Counted from the first letter of the stretch, positions 1 through 8,652 are shown. The stretch is 41,058 bases of DNA from Metaruminococcus_A gallistercoris (GCA_904394975.1 CAJFNQ010000032.1:1-41058), one strand, 5' to 3'. The notes: generated from the letters alone by a model not told the origin. Made by a program: numbers and translations.

Positions 1-95
1 AGACTCTTTCGATGAGCCTATAGGCTCAGCCGGTCTTATGCCCTAAGGGGGCTGTGCATACTACCGGCACGGCCGGTAGTTATGATTGTATTAAA
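1..95. other. Hairpin-rich stretch, possible 3' part of a structured RNA
   Basis: Three compact inverted repeats follow each other: a 16-base palindrome at 13-28 (TGAGCC/GGCTCA around TATA), a GCCC/GGGC stem at 40-52, and a perfect 9-bp stem with a three-base loop at 60-80 (ACTACCGGC / GCCGGTAGT). There is no open reading frame of note. A GCCGGT at 30-35 could pair alternatively with ACCGGC at 63-68. This density suggests a structured RNA or regulatory leader whose 5' part lies outside the window. I could not match it to a known class such as tmRNA, SRP RNA, RNase P or a named riboswitch. The region 95-215 shows nothing further. Confidence 0.25.
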
Positions 96-216
96 ACCGT
101 TTTGAGATGACTTGCATTTGTTCTGTTGCTGAAACCTGAATAACGGATCGCTGTTGCGTTTTAAGCCAAATTTGTTTAATTGATGAACTGTGCTTTGAAA
201 AAAGAATTACAAAAAG

Positions 217-250
217 AAAGGCTGCATCCAGTGCGGATGAGCCTTTTTGT
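217..250. terminator. Bidirectional intrinsic terminator
   Basis: Arms AAAGGCT plus CATCC pair with GGATG plus AGCCTTT around a short loop, with one bulged G. A T run follows on the plus strand and another on the minus strand. It lies just past the stop of the minus-strand amidohydrolase and probably ends that transcript, and also any plus-strand RNA coming from the window edge. Confidence 0.75.
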
Positions 251-272
251 GTTATCTTCAAAAACAGAATGA

Positions 273-1094
273 CTATTCTTTGCAGCTGATTGCGTGAACA
301 TTGGGATAACGTTTCAGCAGACCCATCAGATTTTGATAAAGAATCTTTTCCTGCGTCTGTTCCGGAAGCTTCAGCTGGTCAAATCGGTTTAATTCTTCTC
401 CAATCTCCCACATGGGGTAGTCGGTACCAAACAGCACATAATCCTCACCAAAAGCTTTGATCAGCTCTTTGGCACGTTCAGGGCTCAAATCATATAAAGA
501 GCTGGATGTATCCACCCAAACCCGTTTGCCGCCCAGCCATTGCTGTGCCTCATCCCACTGGGACCATCCGCCGAAATGCGCGGCAATCACATCAAGTTTT
601 GGAAACTGCTCCAGAATGTGCGCGATCCGTTTGGGATGGGACAGATCGTACCGCCGGTCTCCTGCGTGAATCAAAAGAGGAAGTTTTCCTTCCAGTAGAG
701 CGTACAGCCGCATGGCTTCGGGCGAGTCCGCCTTGAAATTCTGAAAATCCGGGTGCAGTTTTACACCGCGCAGCCCCAGCGTGATGATTCGTTCAATTTC
801 TTTTTCCGGGTCTTCCATGTCCGGATGAAGAGCGCCAAAACCGATGAAGCTGTCCGGATGCTGTTTGACAGTTTCGGCAATGAAATTGTTGATGCTTTCC
901 ACCTGCTGCGGTACAGTGGCGACCGACTGGATCAAAAAGCCGGTGATCCCATAGTGTTTCTGTAATCCCAGCAGGGTGGATACCGAACCGTCCAGCCCCA
1001 TGGGGATCGAATAAAAACTGCCGATGTTATCCGCCGCTTTTTGAGCGATCTTATCCGGAAAAACATGGGCATGGCTGTCGAAAATCTTACGCAT
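273..1094 (-). CDS. Amidohydrolase family protein (metal-dependent TIM-barrel hydrolase)
   Basis: A 273-residue protein of the amidohydrolase 2 family (ACMSD/TatD-like TIM barrel). The metal ligands of the family are visible: HAH at residues 8-10, a KLHP segment with His114, His143 in LIHAGD, His173 in AAHFGGW, and Asp225 in FGTDYPMW. Such enzymes hydrolyse or decarboxylate small cyclic or carboxylic substrates in the cytoplasm; the substrate cannot be told from sequence. Length is normal. An AAAGGAG ribosome site lies about 8 bases before the ATG. It is the last gene of a minus-strand run and is followed by the terminator at 217-250. The family is secure, the reaction is not. Confidence 0.85.
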   Translation of the reverse strand: MRKIFDSHAHVFPDKIAQKAADNIGSFYSIPMGLDGSVSTLLGLQKHYGITGFLIQSVATVPQQVESINNFIAETVKQHPDSFIGFGALHPDMEDPEKEIERIITLGLRGVKLHPDFQNFKADSPEAMRLYALLEGKLPLLIHAGDRRYDLSHPKRIAHILEQFPKLDVIAAHFGGWSQWDEAQQWLGGKRVWVDTSSSLYDLSPERAKELIKAFGEDYVLFGTDYPMWEIGEELNRFDQLKLPEQTQEKILYQNLMGLLKRYPNVHAISCKE

Positions 1095-1250
1095 GTGGAT
1101 GACTCCTTTATCTTAACACAATTACACAAAAATAAGTCTGGTTTTATTTTACCCCTGAAAGCCTGAAAAAAGCAAGAACGGGGCCTGCGGACGGTAAAGG
1201 TTAACCCAACCGATCCAATGTTCAAACCAAGCCGATGCTCTGGCACGGAT

Positions 1251-2081
1251 TTATTTTTTTAATACAACCGCAAGGGTCGGGCTGCTTTCGTTGTAAGCGG
1301 CTCCTGCAATGTCGCCGTACTGTCCGCACAGCTGAAATCCGGCATCAGCAGCTTCCTTGGCCAGAAGTTCTGCGGAAAAATAGGTGTCCCATAAATAATA
1401 GTTGGTCATTCCGCAGTCGGTTATAATACAGCTTTGCCGCAAGGTGACCCGGTTGGGATAACGGTATGCACCGTGAAGTGCAAAATAGGGTTTGGGGCTC
1501 CAGAATCCTCCGCTTTCACGCTGTTCCCATGTTTGGGATTCTGTGAAAGTTTCATAACTTGCAAGAGAAAACGCGTCCAGCAGAAAAACGCCGCCGGGCT
1601 TTAGGTGCTTGTAAACGGTCTGCATCAACACGTTTCGTTCTTCGGTGGATAAAGCGCCGTAATCGCAATAGATCATGGTAACCAAATCAAAGGTTTCATC
1701 CAGATGCAGTGACAGATAATTCTGCTGGATATAACGAATCGGAAGCCCTTTTTCAGCAGCGCTTGTCCGCGCGTAGTCAATCGACCTTGACGAGAGATCA
1801 ACACCGGTCACTCGGTAGCCGGACTCCGCGAACTTTTCTGCGTAGATTCCCGGACCGCAGCCGATGTCCAGCAGCGCGGGATAATGGGTTGGCGGCAGAA
1901 TCGTCCGAATCCATTCGACGGAACGGTTGATAAAAGCAAGTTTTCGGCTGGCACCGTCAAATTCCGGATCAAGGTGCGCTTTGAGCATCTGCGCCGAAAT
2001 GTGTTCATCATCCCAGAATGCTACAGATGTTTTGGTGTAAACGGGCGGTTGCTTTAAATAAACATGGAGCAGGTCGTACAT
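1251..2081 (-). CDS. Class I SAM-dependent methyltransferase
   Basis: A 276-residue cytoplasmic methyltransferase. The SAM-binding motif I, LDIGCGPG, is at residues 71-78, followed by the acidic end of strand beta-2 (VTGVDLS). The motif II/III region VTMIYCDYGAL and a KPGGVFLLD segment complete a Rossmann-like class I fold. The approximately 65-residue N-terminal part and the aromatic-rich C-terminal part probably bind the acceptor, which is unknown. An AAAAGGAG ribosome site precedes the ATG. It lies 156 bases upstream (in transcription order) of the amidohydrolase, so cotranscription is possible but not shown. Confidence 0.88.
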   Translation of the reverse strand: MYDLLHVYLKQPPVYTKTSVAFWDDEHISAQMLKAHLDPEFDGASRKLAFINRSVEWIRTILPPTHYPALLDIGCGPGIYAEKFAESGYRVTGVDLSSRSIDYARTSAAEKGLPIRYIQQNYLSLHLDETFDLVTMIYCDYGALSTEERNVLMQTVYKHLKPGGVFLLDAFSLASYETFTESQTWEQRESGGFWSPKPYFALHGAYRYPNRVTLRQSCIITDCGMTNYYLWDTYFSAELLAKEAADAGFQLCGQYGDIAGAAYNESSPTLAVVLKK

Positions 2082-2239
2082 CGTTGTCTCCTTTTACAGA
2101 CGATGGTCGCTATACCCAAAGCCATTTGACGGCCGGTTGGGAAATATTCGCTTCGAAATGCCATTTTGTACCGTAAGAAATGAACGGAAAAATTGATCTA
2201 TCTATCCGTCGCAAAGACTCTGGAAAAGTACAGAGCGTT

Positions 2240-3190
2240 TTATTCTTTTGCGCCTGTCTGCGCGTAAACGGCGGGTTCCGGTGCAGAATTCTGCGTATCC
2301 GTGGATAAAGCGGAAGACTGATTTTTTGTCTCTTCCGGTTTTGGACGCTGGTTGGAGATGGTGCGGGTTGCGTTAAAGCCGTTTTTGCGCTTGCCAAGGC
2401 GCAGGGTGCATAAAAATTCGCCGTGCTTTTCACAGGTTACTGTTGCGCGGTATTCATAGCGGGCCGATTTCCAGCGTACCTTTTCGGCCAGCAGTTCGCC
2501 GCAGATCGGGCAATGGATTTGCCCGATTTCCGGGTGGCTCAGAGCATCTTTCCGTGTGGGGAAAATACCGAAATGCTTGAGTTCATGTACCTTTTTGGGG
2601 CGCATGACCCAGATGGACTGTTCATATGCTTTGATTCCGGCGGAAAGATCAATCTTGGAAGCGACTTTGGCGGTGTAGTAAGCGTCGTTCAGCGCGTCAT
2701 GCAGCCGCTGCTGTGGAACAATGCCCAGATAATCCAGAGCGAATTCCAGTGAACGCTGGTTTTTTCCAAGATCAAACGCCTGATTAAAGATCACCTGCAA
2801 GTTGTACCAGCGGTCACACCAGCTGGTATTCATTTGGTGGTATTGCAGATTCTGGCGCAGAACAGGGATGTCATCATAGCCCCATGTGAGGAGAACAGCG
2901 TCTTCTCCGCACCAGATGCGAAACCGTTCCAGTGCTTCGTGGAAGGAAATGCCTTTTGCGATATCCGCTTCCGTCATCCCGGTAATTTTTTTGACCATAT
3001 AGTGCAGCTTTTTATAGCATTCCAGCCGGATGATGGCCCGGAATGTGTCAACCGTTTCTAGATTCTCGTCAAGTTTCAGTGCGCCGATTTGAAAAATTTC
3101 AAACGGCATACGGCTGCCGTCCGGAAGAACGGCCTGCTGCTTCCGGGAATAGGGCTGATTCCATTCCAAATCAAAGATGATGTAGTTCAT
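2240..3190 (-). CDS. DEDDh-family 3'-5' exonuclease (KapD/exoribonuclease-like) with C-terminal zinc-ribbon-like tail
   Basis: An exonuclease of the RNase T/DNA polymerase III epsilon superfamily. Exo I is the FDLEWN segment at the N-terminus, Exo II is the LTWGYDD segment, and Exo III is HDALNDAYYTA, giving the D-E-D-D-h catalytic set. After the nuclease domain comes CPICGELL and a second Cys/His pair (CEKHGEF), a possible zinc-binding tail, then a low-complexity Gln/Ser end. I chose the ATG at 3190 (316 residues) because family members start with the MNYIIFDLEW segment. An in-frame GTG 27 bases upstream (3217) would add nine residues; neither start has a strong ribosome site. It is probably an RNA or DNA 3'-end trimming enzyme. 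Confidence 0.85.
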   Translation of the reverse strand: MNYIIFDLEWNQPYSRKQQAVLPDGSRMPFEIFQIGALKLDENLETVDTFRAIIRLECYKKLHYMVKKITGMTEADIAKGISFHEALERFRIWCGEDAVLLTWGYDDIPVLRQNLQYHQMNTSWCDRWYNLQVIFNQAFDLGKNQRSLEFALDYLGIVPQQRLHDALNDAYYTAKVASKIDLSAGIKAYEQSIWVMRPKKVHELKHFGIFPTRKDALSHPEIGQIHCPICGELLAEKVRWKSARYEYRATVTCEKHGEFLCTLRLGKRKNGFNATRTISNQRPKPEETKNQSSALSTDTQNSAPEPAVYAQTGAKE

Positions 3191-3314
3191 AGTGATTTTA
3201 TCATTCGCTTTCTGCACAAAAATCGGTCATGTTTCTAAGACTGCAAGCAAAAGGTGGCGTATTCATCCTTTTAAGATTTCTCACCTGCTGACTCAATGCG
3301 CTTATTTACCTGTC

Positions 3315-3323
3315 ATTATACCA
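3315..3323 (-). promoter_or_regulatory. Extended -10 promoter for the exonuclease gene
   Basis: On the minus strand this reads TGGTATAAT, an extended -10 element. The -35 position (TTTTGT) is weak, as expected with an extended -10. It would give a leader of about 110 bases before the exonuclease start. Confidence 0.5.
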
Positions 3324-3430
3324 TAAACCGACCGAAAACAAAACCGTTCGGGAAATCGGGCCAAACACAGACCAAAGCCCTAAAATAGGGACTGGCGCAA
3401 CAGTCGAGTGGCGTTTTTGTGGGATATCCC

Positions 3431-3459
3431 TTGATTTTTCGCCTGGATGGACGTATTCT
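3431..3459 (+). promoter_or_regulatory. Sigma-A promoter for the XRE regulator
   Basis: TTGATT and TATTCT are separated by exactly 17 bases, about 50 bases before the ATG of the broken XRE regulator gene at 3510. Confidence 0.5.
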
Positions 3460-3509
3460 GAATCTGCAATGCAGCTGCGTACAAAATTACAATGAAAGAA
3501 GAAGGTAAT

Positions 3510-4378
3510 ATGACAAATAAACAAGCGTTTGCAAAGTTTATTGCTGAAAAGAGAAATCAAGCCGGATTGACTCAGAAGCAGCTTGCCAGCCGGCTTTTTG
3601 TGAGTGATACGACCGTTTCCAAATGGAAACCGGACTGAGCTATCCGGATATTACCCTAATTTCACAGATATGTGAAGAACTGGGAATTACAGAGCATGAA
3701 TTTATCACCGCTTCCGATGACCGGGACGCGCGTATTGTAAAAGCACAGGCAAGGCGCTACCGTAAGATGGTGATGTTTTATCAATATGGAATGAGCGGGG
3801 CATATCTGCTCGCCTTGCTCATCTGCTTGATCTGTAATATTGCTATTGGACATACGCTTGACTGGTTTTTTATTGTTTTTGCCTCGCTGCTGCTGGCATT
3901 TTCGGTCACAGTTTTGCCGACTCTTGCCTTCAAGCCGCCGTTTGACCAGCACCGCGCGCTGATTTCCATGGCAGCGGCTACTCTGTGCAGTTACCTTCTC
4001 CTTGCGGTGTGCTGCGCTTATACCGGCGGAGACTGGTTCTTTTCTGTGGCATTACCGGTGAGCGGATTTGGGTGGAGCATTCCGTGGATTGTTCTGGTTC
4101 TTGTTCGGTACACGGGAATACATACGGTTTTAAAGACAGGGCTGATTGTTCTGTACAGCGGTTTGTTTTCTGCGTTTATCAATCCGGTTATTGATCTTTG
4201 TTTGGGGAACGATCTTTCCAAATACCTCTGGTACTTGAATTTTATGGATTTTTCCGGCGAGAATTATATGAACAAGATTTTATTCTATGTATTGATCGGC
4301 GCCGGTTTGGTTCTGGTTCTTGTGGGAGCGGCTTTGCAGATTCGCCGTTTCTATTTGACAAAACGCTGCCGCGGGTAG
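3510..4378 (+). pseudogene. XRE-family regulator with C-terminal membrane domain, interrupted by a one-base frameshift
   Basis: The reading frame opens at ATG 3510 after an AGAAGG ribosome site and encodes a classic XRE helix-turn-helix (LTQKQLASRLFVSDTTVSKW). It hits TGA at 3636 just after the recognition helix. The following part of the family signature (ETGLSYPDITLI, then ITEHEF) continues in the -1 frame, so one G appears missing near 3624-3627 (TGGAAA where TGGGAAA would be expected). Restored, the protein would be about 289 residues: HTH at 1-60, then roughly six hydrophobic segments from residue about 85. Such membrane-tethered XRE proteins are common in Firmicutes. The internal ATG at 3623 lacks the HTH and has no clear ribosome site. 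It may be a real pseudogene or a sequencing error. Confidence 0.85.
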
Positions 4379-4401
4379 CGGATATGATACAAAAAACAGA
4401 C

Positions 4402-4440
4402 AACAGCCGCCGGATGGTTGACATTCGGCGGCTGTTTGTT
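4402..4440 (+). terminator. Intrinsic terminator after the XRE regulator
   Basis: An 11-bp stem, AACAGCCGCCG paired with CGGCGGCTGTT, has a 13-base loop and is followed by a short T-rich tail. It starts 23 bases after the regulator stop codon. Confidence 0.75.
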
Positions 4441-4484
4441 ATGGAAAATAACCGGATTTACTTTTGCTGTAAAAGGAAATGATT

Positions 4485-4512
4485 TTGAATTTTGACCGGA
4501 TTGTTTTATAAT
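4485..4512 (+). promoter_or_regulatory. Sigma-A promoter for the anchored surface protein
   Basis: TTGAAT and a perfect TATAAT with a 16-base spacer lie about 35 bases before the ATG at 4547, directly after the upstream terminator. The gene is therefore its own unit. Confidence 0.65.
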
Positions 4513-4546
4513 AGAAGCAGAATAAAATAGAGAAGAAGACGAGATT

Positions 4547-5572
4547 ATGGGAAAAATGAAAAATTATATCGCTGAGCATAGAGGAATCGTAATTTCCGCA
4601 GCGGTGATTCTGGCTGTTTTAATTGTGGGAGGAGTTTGGTTGGCAATTACCTTAACCGGTCCCGGTGAGGCAACAGAGGAGGACGCCTATCAGCAGGTGA
4701 GCTTGGAAGAGCTGCAGCCATTGATTGAAAACGATATCCTGACGGGCTTGGAACAGATTGAGACAGAAACGGGAAAGACGCTCGATTTAGAGGGCAGGGT
4801 TTCCGGCGACGGCAGTATCGTTACTGGCATTCGGGCAGATGACAGCGACGTGGATTATGAAACAGCGGGAACGTATGAAGTGGTGTATTTCGTTTCGTTT
4901 GATCCGGACCAGTTGGATGCGTTCCTGAAAGAAAACGATTTGACCGTTTCCTTTGCCGGTGTGGAGGGTGTAACGGTAAAAGTACCGGTTACTGTCACGG
5001 GGCAGAAGTCTGATTCTGAGCAGGAGGGATCGAATGCGAGCGCTTCGGACGGTATAACCTCCGATCAAAACACCTCTTCCCAGCCGGACAGTGGCACCAG
5101 TTCCAGTGGACAGGCCGAAAGCAGTGGGAGTACAGCAAGCGCCGGAAGTGCCGGCGGTGGGGGATCATCCGGCCATCAGCATGTGTGGGTCGATCACACA
5201 ACGAAGGTGTGGGTGTCAAACATTGTCACTGTGGTGGATCAGCCTGAGCAGGTGACAGAGTATAGCCTGTACCGGATGTACTGGTATAACACCGGCACCT
5301 GGGAGGAAACGCGGGATGCTGCACGCTTTGATGAGTGGTACCACAGCGAATGGGGCAGTCTTTATCCTCTGATGCACCCGTTTGCACGCCCGGAGGACAA
5401 TCCGTTGTTCCAGAAGTACAACGAGTATGGACAGGCGGTGTACACGGGTGACCATTCGATTATCCATCCGCTTTACGACGTAGTGCCTGCTGTGACCCAC
5501 GAAGAAGATCAGGGCCATTATGAAGACCGGGTGGATTACCAATATTGCAGCGTTTGCGGCGCCCGCAGATGA
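4547..5572 (+). CDS. Membrane-anchored extracellular protein of unknown function with Ser/Gly-rich linker
   Basis: A 341-residue protein. Residues about 13-37 form one hydrophobic segment after a short basic head (an N-terminal anchor or uncleaved signal), with no lipobox Cys. Residues about 50-150 resemble a bacterial Ig-like or DUF5011-type beta domain (the GTYEVVYFVSF strand is typical). Residues about 155-205 are a Ser/Gly/Thr/Gln-rich linker, as in surface proteins. The C-terminal 130 residues are rich in Trp, Tyr and His, begin GHQHVWVDH and end in a CSVCG pair, so a metal site is conceivable. I do not recognise the C-terminal family. It sits between its own promoter and terminator, so there is no operon partner. 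Confidence 0.8.
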   Translation: MGKMKNYIAEHRGIVISAAVILAVLIVGGVWLAITLTGPGEATEEDAYQQVSLEELQPLIENDILTGLEQIETETGKTLDLEGRVSGDGSIVTGIRADDSDVDYETAGTYEVVYFVSFDPDQLDAFLKENDLTVSFAGVEGVTVKVPVTVTGQKSDSEQEGSNASASDGITSDQNTSSQPDSGTSSSGQAESSGSTASAGSAGGGGSSGHQHVWVDHTTKVWVSNIVTVVDQPEQVTEYSLYRMYWYNTGTWEETRDAARFDEWYHSEWGSLYPLMHPFARPEDNPLFQKYNEYGQAVYTGDHSIIHPLYDVVPAVTHEEDQGHYEDRVDYQYCSVCGARR

Positions 5573-5586
5573 TTTTGAACGCAGCA

Positions 5587-5624
5587 GCGTCCTGCTTCGC
5601 ATTGAGCGGAGCGGGGCGTTTTTT
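5587..5624 (+). terminator. Strong intrinsic terminator
   Basis: A 14-bp stem (with several G-T pairs) from GCGTCCTGCTTCGC to GCGGAGCGGGGCGT with a five-base loop is followed by a run of T. It starts 15 bases after the surface protein stop. Confidence 0.85.
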
Positions 5625-5782
5625 AATTGCAGTTAAGTGCCTTTTTAAAAAGTTCTTTAAACTTTAAAGAGCTTTTCAGCGGTTTGGCTAAATGAAACCG
5701 GTTAAACGCATATTTGTTACAAAATTTAGGCGGATTTGGGTGTATTTTTTCGGAATGGATTTCTTTTCTCAAAAGAAAGCGG

Positions 5783-5813
5783 TATAATCGAATCATCAAT
5801 TTTATGAGGTGAA
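5783..5813 (+). promoter_or_regulatory. -10 box and ribosome site for the GH-A glycosidase
   Basis: A perfect TATAAT at 5783-5788 lies 28 bases before the start codon. A GAGGTG ribosome site at 5806-5811 precedes ATG 5817. The -35 region is AT-rich with no clear consensus. Confidence 0.5.
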
Positions 5814-5816
5814 AGA

Positions 5817-7079
5817 ATGAAAACAAAGTTATCCATTCAACAAGACCGTTTTTTCATCAACGGTTCACCGGTGTACAGTGAACTTAAGCAGGTTAACCCG
5901 GCTTATCATGGACTGCTCATGAACGCACGGATGATTCAGGGTGTGTTTGATGACAAACAGGATGTTAGGCGTTTTGACCGGTTCGGCAAACTCTTTTCGC
6001 CGGAACAAAATACAGACGAATTGATCGCCGCTTTGCCTCAATGGTATGAAAAGGGGCTTCGCGCAATCACGGTTGGGTTTCAGGGTGGAGGCCCTTGCTA
6101 CACCATCGGCAATTATACGATAGACAATAACCCTTACAGCGAAGACGGTACGCGGATTGACCCTGCCTATCTTTCCCGCATGGATCGGATCATCCGTGCG
6201 GCGGATGATTTGGGCATGATCGTTATTGTAAGCCTTCTTTACAGCTCTCAGACCCGCTTTCTCAAAGATGACCGCGCGGTGATTCAGGCGGTAAAAGCGG
6301 CCTGCAACTGGCTGCGGGATGAACAGTTTACCAATGTGATCATTGAGGTGGCAAACGAGCAGGATATCCCGGACTTTAAAATGCACCCCATCGTTTTTGA
6401 CGAGCGGGAAGTGGTTGAACTCATGGATGTTGCGAAGCGGGAATCCGGCGGGCTGCCGGTTGGGTGCAGCCGCACAGGCGGCGCGTTTGATGCCGGGATC
6501 GCCGCCGCTTCGGATGTCATCCTCATCCATGGGAACGGACTGTCCTCCCAGCAGTTTTATGACCTCATCCAAAAAGCGAAGGCGGTAAGGCCCGAACGCC
6601 CCATCCTCTGCAATGAGGATTCACAGGCCCTCAGCCGGATGTCGGTCGCGTTCCGCGAAGGGGTTTCCTGGGGCTATTTTAATGATACCACCAAACAGGA
6701 ACCGCCTGCCTACTGGGAGATCACAAAAGGTGAGGATGAATTTTTCGCAAAACGGCTGGCAATCAGCTTGGGAATTGAACCGGAACCGTCCACTCTGGAA
6801 GAACAGTTTTATCTTCAGGGGCTGGAGCCGCACATGACCTACGAGGGCAAACGCTGGATCCGTCTGGCGTCCCTTTATCCGGAGCGGATCGACTACGTTG
6901 AATTTTACCGGGACGGCGCGCTGCTCTGCCGTGCGTATGATGAGTCTTACATGGTCAATTCGGTGGGAAATACCTGGCTTCAGGAACCATATACCGAACC
7001 GATCGAAAAGGGGCAGGTATGGAAAGCGAAAGTGTTCCTCTACTCCGGTGACGTGGTGGAAAAAACCGTGGTGATTTAA
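5817..7079 (+). CDS. Putative glycoside hydrolase, clan GH-A-like (cellulase-type TIM barrel)
   Basis: A 420-residue protein without signal peptide, so probably cytoplasmic. The N-terminal half reads as a (beta/alpha)8 barrel. Asn180-Glu181 in IIEVANEQD is the typical acid/base pair at the end of strand 4 in clan GH-A. Glu267 in PILCNED sits where the strand-7 nucleophile is expected. The last 100 residues look like a beta-rich accessory domain (strands ending DYVEFYRDGALL and VWKAKVFLYSG). Family number and substrate are not clear. It is followed after 82 bases by an FAD oxidoreductase with its own ribosome site and no terminator between, so the two are probably cotranscribed. Confidence 0.72.
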   Translation: MKTKLSIQQDRFFINGSPVYSELKQVNPAYHGLLMNARMIQGVFDDKQDVRRFDRFGKLFSPEQNTDELIAALPQWYEKGLRAITVGFQGGGPCYTIGNYTIDNNPYSEDGTRIDPAYLSRMDRIIRAADDLGMIVIVSLLYSSQTRFLKDDRAVIQAVKAACNWLRDEQFTNVIIEVANEQDIPDFKMHPIVFDEREVVELMDVAKRESGGLPVGCSRTGGAFDAGIAAASDVILIHGNGLSSQQFYDLIQKAKAVRPERPILCNEDSQALSRMSVAFREGVSWGYFNDTTKQEPPAYWEITKGEDEFFAKRLAISLGIEPEPSTLEEQFYLQGLEPHMTYEGKRWIRLASLYPERIDYVEFYRDGALLCRAYDESYMVNSVGNTWLQEPYTEPIEKGQVWKAKVFLYSGDVVEKTVVI

Positions 7080-7161
7080 GGCGGTTAAAAGCGGGATTGC
7101 GGAAATCTACAGCAATTGATCCAACACAATTTTAGCAATTTGATGTAACAAGGAGGCACTG

Positions 7162-8541
7162 ATGATGCAGAACGAATTCTTGGTACCCGCACAAAATGTA
7201 CCGGTCCACACGTTTGATGTAGCCGTGGTAGGCGGCGGAACCGGTGGTGTAATCGCGGCGATTGCCGCGGCCCGCGCAGGAGCGAAAACGGTACTCATTG
7301 AGTCAAAAGGCTACCTGGGCGGAACGGTCGTCGAAGGCGGGACGGCGCTTCACTCCTTCTTTAACAACTGGAAAAAATTCGGCCGTGAAAAGGTCCAGCT
7401 GGTGCGGGGTATTCCGTCTGAACTGGTGGACCGAATGACCGCGGCGGGCGGTTGTACCGGGCATTGCGAGCTGGAATCCGGTTATGAGCTGGATTCGGTT
7501 TGTACGGCGATCGACACCGAAATTTACAAACGGGTCGCGCATGAAATGGTGGAGGAAGCCGGTGTAACAACCTACATGAACACCTTTATGACCGGAGCGG
7601 TTATGAAAGATGGAACAATTGACGCGGTTACCATCTCCAACCATTCCGGCGTTTCGGCGGTGCGTGCCGGCTGTTTTGTGGATGCGACCGGTTACGGCGA
7701 CCTTTGCGCGGCGGCAGGCGCGTCGTATACCGAGCCGAATGACATTGGCATTGCCGCGCCGATGGGCGTCGCCGGTGTTGATATGGACAAATACGCGGAA
7801 TACTTCAACACGCTGGGTGCGCGTACCGATTATGCACGCGGTCTGCGGGACGGCAAACCGGATGGAATCGTCCGCGTGGACGGCCGCATGGATCTCCTGC
7901 CGGAAGAGTTCCGAAAGGAATGCGCGAAGATCGGCATGGCGCTCACCGTCACATCCACCCACAAAGAATATTTCATGTTTGTGAAACTCAACTACGACCT
8001 GCCGGTCAGCCCGACCGACCGTGACGCGATGAGTGATGCTGAGATCCTGCTGCGCCGCCGTCAGACCAAAGCCATTGAACTGCTGCGCAAATATGTTCCG
8101 GGCTGTGAGGGAGCGTATATCGCCCGGACCACGCCGTCCGCCTGCATCCGCAGAGCACGCTGTATCCTGTGTGATTACGACCTCACCAATGAGGACATCA
8201 CAAGCGGGCGCCACTTTGCAGACGATGTGTTTGCTTACGGTTACCATGACGAGATTCCGTTTAACGTGGCAGAAGGCGGTTCTTACGGTTTCCCTTACCG
8301 CGCTATGCTGCCGCAGGGCATTGAGAACCTGTTCGCGACAGGCATGATGATCACGAGCAATCACCATGCGCATATGTCCACCCGCAATACGGTTTCCTGT
8401 ATGGCACAGGGACAGGCGGCGGGTACTGCCGCCGCATTGTGCGCCAAGAACGGGAAAACGACCCGTGCGCTTGACTATGCTCTGCTGCGCGGAACACTGG
8501 TCGAAAACGGGGCGTATCTCACCGAACAGGGTTCGCTTTAA
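7162..8541 (+). CDS. FAD-dependent oxidoreductase (FAD_oxidored family)
   Basis: A 459-residue flavoprotein. The N-terminal dinucleotide fold has GGGTGG at residues 24-29, an acidic residue ending strand 2 (LIESKGYLGG), and a GG doublet typical of the PF12831-type family. The C-terminal FAD-contact region NLFATGMMITSNHHAHMSTR is followed by a GQAAGTAAALCA helix, also characteristic. The members I know of occur beside carbohydrate-active enzymes in plant-fibre degraders, with substrates mostly unassigned. AAGGAGG at 7150-7156 fixes the start at the first of two adjacent ATGs (7162 or 7165). No signal sequence is seen. It follows the GH-A protein and is ended by a strong terminator. Confidence 0.85.
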   Translation: MMQNEFLVPAQNVPVHTFDVAVVGGGTGGVIAAIAAARAGAKTVLIESKGYLGGTVVEGGTALHSFFNNWKKFGREKVQLVRGIPSELVDRMTAAGGCTGHCELESGYELDSVCTAIDTEIYKRVAHEMVEEAGVTTYMNTFMTGAVMKDGTIDAVTISNHSGVSAVRAGCFVDATGYGDLCAAAGASYTEPNDIGIAAPMGVAGVDMDKYAEYFNTLGARTDYARGLRDGKPDGIVRVDGRMDLLPEEFRKECAKIGMALTVTSTHKEYFMFVKLNYDLPVSPTDRDAMSDAEILLRRRQTKAIELLRKYVPGCEGAYIARTTPSACIRRARCILCDYDLTNEDITSGRHFADDVFAYGYHDEIPFNVAEGGSYGFPYRAMLPQGIENLFATGMMITSNHHAHMSTRNTVSCMAQGQAAGTAAALCAKNGKTTRALDYALLRGTLVENGAYLTEQGSL

Positions 8542-8559
8542 ACAGCTTAATTAAAAACA

Positions 8560-8599
8560 AAAGCCGCCGGTCATCCTGCAGGATGACCGGCGGCTTTGT
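8560..8599. terminator. Bidirectional terminator, perfect 19-bp palindrome
   Basis: A perfect 38-base inverted repeat without loop bases (arms starting AAAGCCGCCGGTC) has its centre at 8578/8579. It lies between two convergent genes and serves both. Confidence 0.85.
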
Positions 8600-8652
8600 T
8601 CAGACCAGCTTACGGGTTTCAGAGAGACTCCTCGCACTCAAAATCTTCTCCC

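Noticed and set aside
3610..3640. Programmed -1 frameshift in the XRE regulator
   Set aside because: No X XXY YYZ slippery heptamer is present at the site, and such regulators are not known to use frameshifting.
7303..8373. 356-codon open frame opposite the FAD oxidoreductase
   Set aside because: Mirror frame rich in Arg, His and Val with no start signal; the plus-strand gene has a full family signature.
8560..8597. Perfect palindrome considered as a regulator site or recombination site
   Set aside because: It lies between two convergent stop codons with T-rich flanks, which fits a bidirectional terminator.
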